Notes under the pieces: model-generated
What the model saw: the letters and a program-made list of their open reading frames with translations, nothing else
The model's database searches: none
What the model was told of the DNA's origin: nothing
Assembly (NCBI RefSeq): GCF_007829955.1
Contig: NZ_VIWX01000005.1
Location: 1 to 64,000, forward strand
Length of the DNA: 64,000 bases
Reading direction: 5' to 3'
Source of the DNA: Saccharopolyspora dendranthemae
GTDB taxonomy: Bacteria; Actinomycetota; Actinomycetes; Mycobacteriales; Pseudonocardiaceae
In this document: in pieces, positions 61,692 to 64,000 of the stretch
How the letters are laid out: each line of letters starts with the position of its first letter
How positions within the stretch are numbered: the stretch's first letter is position 1
Program-made: the position numbers and the translations under genes

Positions 61692-62549
61692 GTGGCGGTT
61701 CTGCGGAGTACCGGATTGATCGAGGCACCACTGGCCACCGCGGGAGCCGCGCTGCGGCACACCCGCACGGCCGAGACGGCGCTCGCCGGCCTCGGCGTGC
61801 ACGGCCGGGCGCTGACCGGGCCGGATTCGCTGCTCGTGCCCGGGGACGAACTCGCCTTCCGCATCGCGGCGTTCACCCTGACCACCCGGATCACGCACGC
61901 GGACGCCGGCGGGTTGGGCTCGGTGCTGGTCTCCGGGCCCCTGAACGCCCTGCGGTACGAGATGGTCCTGGCCCAGGTCGGCCCGCGGACGCTGGTCACC
62001 GATTCGGTGCGCTGGACGAGCCCGCTCGGCCCGCTGGGCAGGCTCGGCGACGTGGCGATCGGCCGTCGCCTGGTGCTCGACGTGCTGGCGGCCCGCATCC
62101 GGGCGGTCCGCGCGCTCGCCGAGTCCTGGGCGAGCCGGGAGGTCGTCGTCGGGACCGCGATCGTGCGCGGAGGCCGGCTGCTCGCCCAGCAGCGCGGCTA
62201 CCCGGCAGCGCACGCCGGTCGCTGGGAGCTGCCGGGAGGACGCGTCGAACCGGGCGAGACCGAGCACGAGGCGGTGATCCGCGAATGCCGCGAGGAGCTC
62301 GGCGTGGACGTCCGGCCCACCGGCAGGCTGGGCACCGACGTCCCGCTGGACAACGGCATGCCCCTGCGCATCCACACCGCCGAGCTGGAGGACCCGTCTC
62401 AGCAGCCGCGAGCCGTCGAGCACCGCGACGTCCGCTGGGCGGCGCCGAGCGAACTCGCCGACCTCGACTGGCTGGAAACGGACCGCGTCCTGCTCCACTC
62501 GCTGAGGCGCTTCCTCGAGGACGCGAACGCGGTCAGCCCGGAGCCGTGA
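61692..62549 (+). CDS. SRPBCC-like domain fused to a Nudix hydrolase
   Basis: A 285-residue protein from GTG 61692, 21 bp behind the kinase gene. Residues 1-145 look like an SRPBCC/START-type ligand-binding fold (GLIEAPLATAGAALRHT, RTLVTDSVRWTSPLGPLGRLGDVAIGRRLVLDVLAARI). Residues about 150-270 are a Nudix domain with a complete box from G183 to V205 (GRVEPGE, then REC, REELGV), preceded by VVVGTAIVRGGRLLAQQRG, resembling MutT-type NTP pyrophosphatases. The combination is unusual and could tie NTP clean-up to a hydrophobic ligand. Confidence 0.82.
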   Translation: MAVLRSTGLIEAPLATAGAALRHTRTAETALAGLGVHGRALTGPDSLLVPGDELAFRIAAFTLTTRITHADAGGLGSVLVSGPLNALRYEMVLAQVGPRTLVTDSVRWTSPLGPLGRLGDVAIGRRLVLDVLAARIRAVRALAESWASREVVVGTAIVRGGRLLAQQRGYPAAHAGRWELPGGRVEPGETEHEAVIRECREELGVDVRPTGRLGTDVPLDNGMPLRIHTAELEDPSQQPRAVEHRDVRWAAPSELADLDWLETDRVLLHSLRRFLEDANAVSPEP

Positions 62550-62623
62550 GGCGCCCGGCGAGCGTCGCTTCCGGGCTCCCGGGCTCCCGGGCGAGGGTCG
62601 CGGTGGTGCCCGGCTCACCCGGT

Positions 62624-62691
62624 CCCAGTTTTAGTCCAAACCGAGCCATGATCATGTCCGAAATGTCGGCTCAATTGTGGCTAAAACTGGG
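62624..62691. repeat. 68-bp inverted-repeat element, copy 5
   Basis: Starts CCCAGTTTTAGTCCAAACCGAGCC, interior CATGATCATGTCCGAAATG as in copy 4, ends CAATTGTGGCTAAAACTGGG; arms are imperfect inside. The rest of 62550-62921 holds no gene; TTGTCG (62856) and TATGAT (62881) could form a weak promoter for the next gene. Confidence 0.93.
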
Positions 62692-62921
62692 ACGTGCCCT
62701 GATCGGGGGAAGCGGGTGCTGCGTGTTGGGGTTGCGGTGATCAGATCTGGGCGGTGCCGCCGCGCCGGGCGGGGGCGCGGCAGCGATTGCTCTGAGCGAG
62801 TGAGCCGGTTCGGGCGGTGTGCGGGGAAGTGTCCCGAGAAGTCTGCTTTTGAGAATTGTCGATCAGGGCTAACGGATGAATATGATCGGCAAGAGGGGGG
62901 TCGCGGAGTTACATTGAAAGA

Positions 62922-63233
62922 ATGTTTGTAGTGCTGCTGCAATACACCGCGCCAGAATCGGATATCGACGCCCAACTGGTAGATCACTACGAATGGGTCG
63001 CCCAGCATTACGACGCAGGTGACTTCATCGCCGCCGGTCACCGGCACCCCCGCAACGGGGCGGTGATCATCGCTCGGGCGATGTCCCGCGGCAGGCTGGA
63101 CGCCATCCTGGCGACCGACCCGTTCGCCCTGCACAAACTGGTCCGGTACGAGGTGATCGAGTTCCAGGCCCTGCGCACGATCCCCGAGCTGGCCGCCTAC
63201 GCCGACCCGTTGAAGGCCGCCGCCCAGCGCTAG
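62922..63233 (+). CDS. YciI-like (YCII) domain protein
   Basis: A 103-residue ferredoxin-fold protein of the YCII family: FVVLLQYTAPESDIDAQLVDHYEWVAQHYDAGDFIAAGHRHPRNGAVIIARAMSRGRLDAIL-type layout with the conserved His of HYEWV and the Asp of TDPFAL. Proteins of this family are small enzymes or accessory domains of unsettled function. The start is ATG 62922 with a weak ribosome site; the product may be translated from a leader whose -10 is TATGAT at 62881. Confidence 0.8.
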   Translation: MFVVLLQYTAPESDIDAQLVDHYEWVAQHYDAGDFIAAGHRHPRNGAVIIARAMSRGRLDAILATDPFALHKLVRYEVIEFQALRTIPELAAYADPLKAAAQR

Positions 63234-63276
63234 CGGTCCGCGTCCTCCGAGCCGCGGCGCCGACGCCGCGGCCAGG

Positions 63277-63447
63277 TCACTTCGCGTCTTTTTTCTTGCC
63301 CTGCTTCTTGGCCTTCTTCTGCGCTTTTTTGACCTCGGCCGCTTTTTGCTCCTTGAGCATTGTGCGCAGAGCCACGATGGGGCAGCTCTTGCACGGTGGT
63401 TGCGAGTGGCAACATTTTTTCTTGACCTTGATGGTGCCTTTGCCCAC
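63277..63447 (-). CDS. 56-residue Cys- and Lys-rich basic protein
   Basis: From GTG 63447 (GGAAAGAAGCACC upstream) to TGA 63277. The product begins MGKGTIKVKKKCCHSQPPC, continues KSCPIVALRTMLKEQ and ends in a lysine-rich helix (KKAQKKAKKQGKKKDAK). The cysteines CC-x5-C-x2-C could bind zinc; the basic tail suggests nucleic-acid or ribosome binding. Its lower GC and AAA/AAG use differ from neighbours but follow from the lysine content. It is divergent from typA, a ribosome-linked GTPase. I recall similar small proteins in actinobacteria but cannot name the family. Confidence 0.72.
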   Translation of the reverse strand: MGKGTIKVKKKCCHSQPPCKSCPIVALRTMLKEQKAAEVKKAQKKAKKQGKKKDAK

Positions 63448-63795
63448 GGTGCTTCTTTCCGGCGCGGAGTCGGTCGTCGCGGCCGAGCGTAGGTGAACCT
63501 AACCCGGCCTGGCGAACTTGATGTTCACCCGCCGTTCGGTGTTGCACTGCGCACGTGCGCGCCGGTCCCGGATGTGCTTGCACTACCCTGGAGGGGGCCG
63601 CGTGTCGACGTAGCGCCCCCGCAAGCCGCGGGGTGTCGCCCGAAATGAGCTCCGCAGCAGCGGCGCAGTGGAGCCGCGGCCGGTGCCTGCGAGTCAGGTG
63701 CCATGCGGGAACACCGCATCCGGTGCCATCGCCCAGCGGTGCATCACATCGACGAACCGCCGCGCCCTTTCCGCGCCGAGCCATGGAGTACCCGC
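63448..63795. other. Intergenic region between the small Cys/Lys protein and typA
   Basis: About 350 bp between divergent genes. It contains GGTGAACCTAACC and GATGTTCACC as a partial inverted repeat near 63492-63530 and probably both promoters. No further gene is supported; the longer open frames here have unlikely compositions. Confidence 0.5.
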
Positions 63796-64000
63796 GTGTC
63801 CGCCACCAGCGTCGCCGCCCCCACGCGCAGTGATCTGCGCAACGTAGCCATCGTCGCGCACGTCGACCACGGCAAGACCACCCTGGTCGACGCGATGCTG
63901 CGCCAGTCCGGAGCCTTCTCCGAGCGCGCTGAGCTCGTTGACCGCGTCATGGACTCCAACGACCTGGAGCGTGAGAAGGGCATCACGATCCTGGCGAAGA
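63796..64000 (+). CDS. typA: GTPase TypA/BipA, 5' part (partial)
   Basis: The first 68 codons from GTG 63796, with GGAG seven bases upstream; the gene runs off the window. VAIVAHVDHGKTTLVDAMLRQSG is the G1 loop of the translational GTPase TypA/BipA, and the following SGAFSERAELVDRVMDSNDLEREKGITILAK is the BipA-specific switch region. It is a ribosome-associated GTPase for growth under stress. Elongation-factor G or LepA is less likely because of the VMDSNDLEREKGITI segment. Confidence 0.93.
   Translation, partial: MSATSVAAPTRSDLRNVAIVAHVDHGKTTLVDAMLRQSGAFSERAELVDRVMDSNDLEREKGITILAK

Noticed and set aside
63230..63784. 184-codon minus-strand frame
   Set aside because: It overlaps the better supported 56-residue gene in another frame and has shadow-like composition.

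Overview
The window is high-GC DNA with frequent GTG and TTG starts, overlapping ATGA/GTGA/TTGA junctions and almost no spacer DNA, which fits an actinomycete. A mycothiol enzyme (Mca), two chaplin-like secreted peptides, a PIN-PhoH protein, a GuaB1-type GMP reductase and gene order shared with Mycobacterium tuberculosis Rv1077-Rv1086 and parts of Rv1095-Rv1112 (recalled, not searched) point to Pseudonocardiales, with a Saccharopolyspora-like genus as the best guess. No rRNA, tRNA, CRISPR array or transposase was seen.

Layout: 1-12 kb is the conserved cbs-pra-metB-(ilvA, Lrp)-greA-DUF4307-mca-DUF255-hlyIII-prenyltransferase block; metB carries a one-base frameshift. 12-16 kb holds two chaplin-like genes, a DUF885 protein and phoH2. 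16-26 kb runs guaB1, a DUF4288 protein, ATP-dependent DNA ligase, fumC, two trypsin-like proteases flanking a ferredoxin/flavodoxin-NADP reductase, glpX and a DUF4245 protein. 26-31 kb has xseA-X-xseB, an Rv1109c-like gene, ispH and a DUF6542 protein, plus a 220-bp highly structured intergenic element after ispH.

31.1-41.9 kb is an accessory sugar locus: a three-gene sugar ABC importer, a large secreted DUF2961/GH172 protein, a LacI repressor, an L-fucose/D-arabinose-type isomerase and an FGGY kinase, followed by a lipoprotein esterase. Two promoters in this locus share the same TTGACA-N18-TAGCGT architecture, and an identical 18-bp LacI-type operator sits at the same place in both, in opposite orientation. 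I propose that the locus releases, imports and metabolises a furanosyl pentose, most simply D-arabinose from the arabinogalactan of the organism itself or of neighbours. This is the best candidate for an undescribed system here.

43-52 kb is DNA maintenance: rmuC, sbcD-sbcC, ada/alkA-ogt and ychF. The 3' tail of ychF is duplicated around a 1-kb membrane-protein segment, and the ychF terminator lies beyond the second copy. 52.9-64 kb holds a short GntR regulator with phased operator repeats, a GGDEF/EAL membrane protein, a secreted beta-propeller protein, a D-amino-acid oxidase-like enzyme, a pterin carbinolamine dehydratase, a two-component system, an SRPBCC-Nudix fusion, a YciI-like protein, a 56-residue Cys/Lys-rich protein and the start of typA/bipA.

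Short inverted repeats recur between genes. Five strong and two diverged copies of a 68-bp element, two copies of a GTGGGGGAAGTT-type palindrome and two of an ATTCGAATTTCGCGCG-type palindrome lie mostly between convergent genes, so many may serve as bidirectional terminators, although their exact lengths and mixed arm types suggest spread as small repeats.
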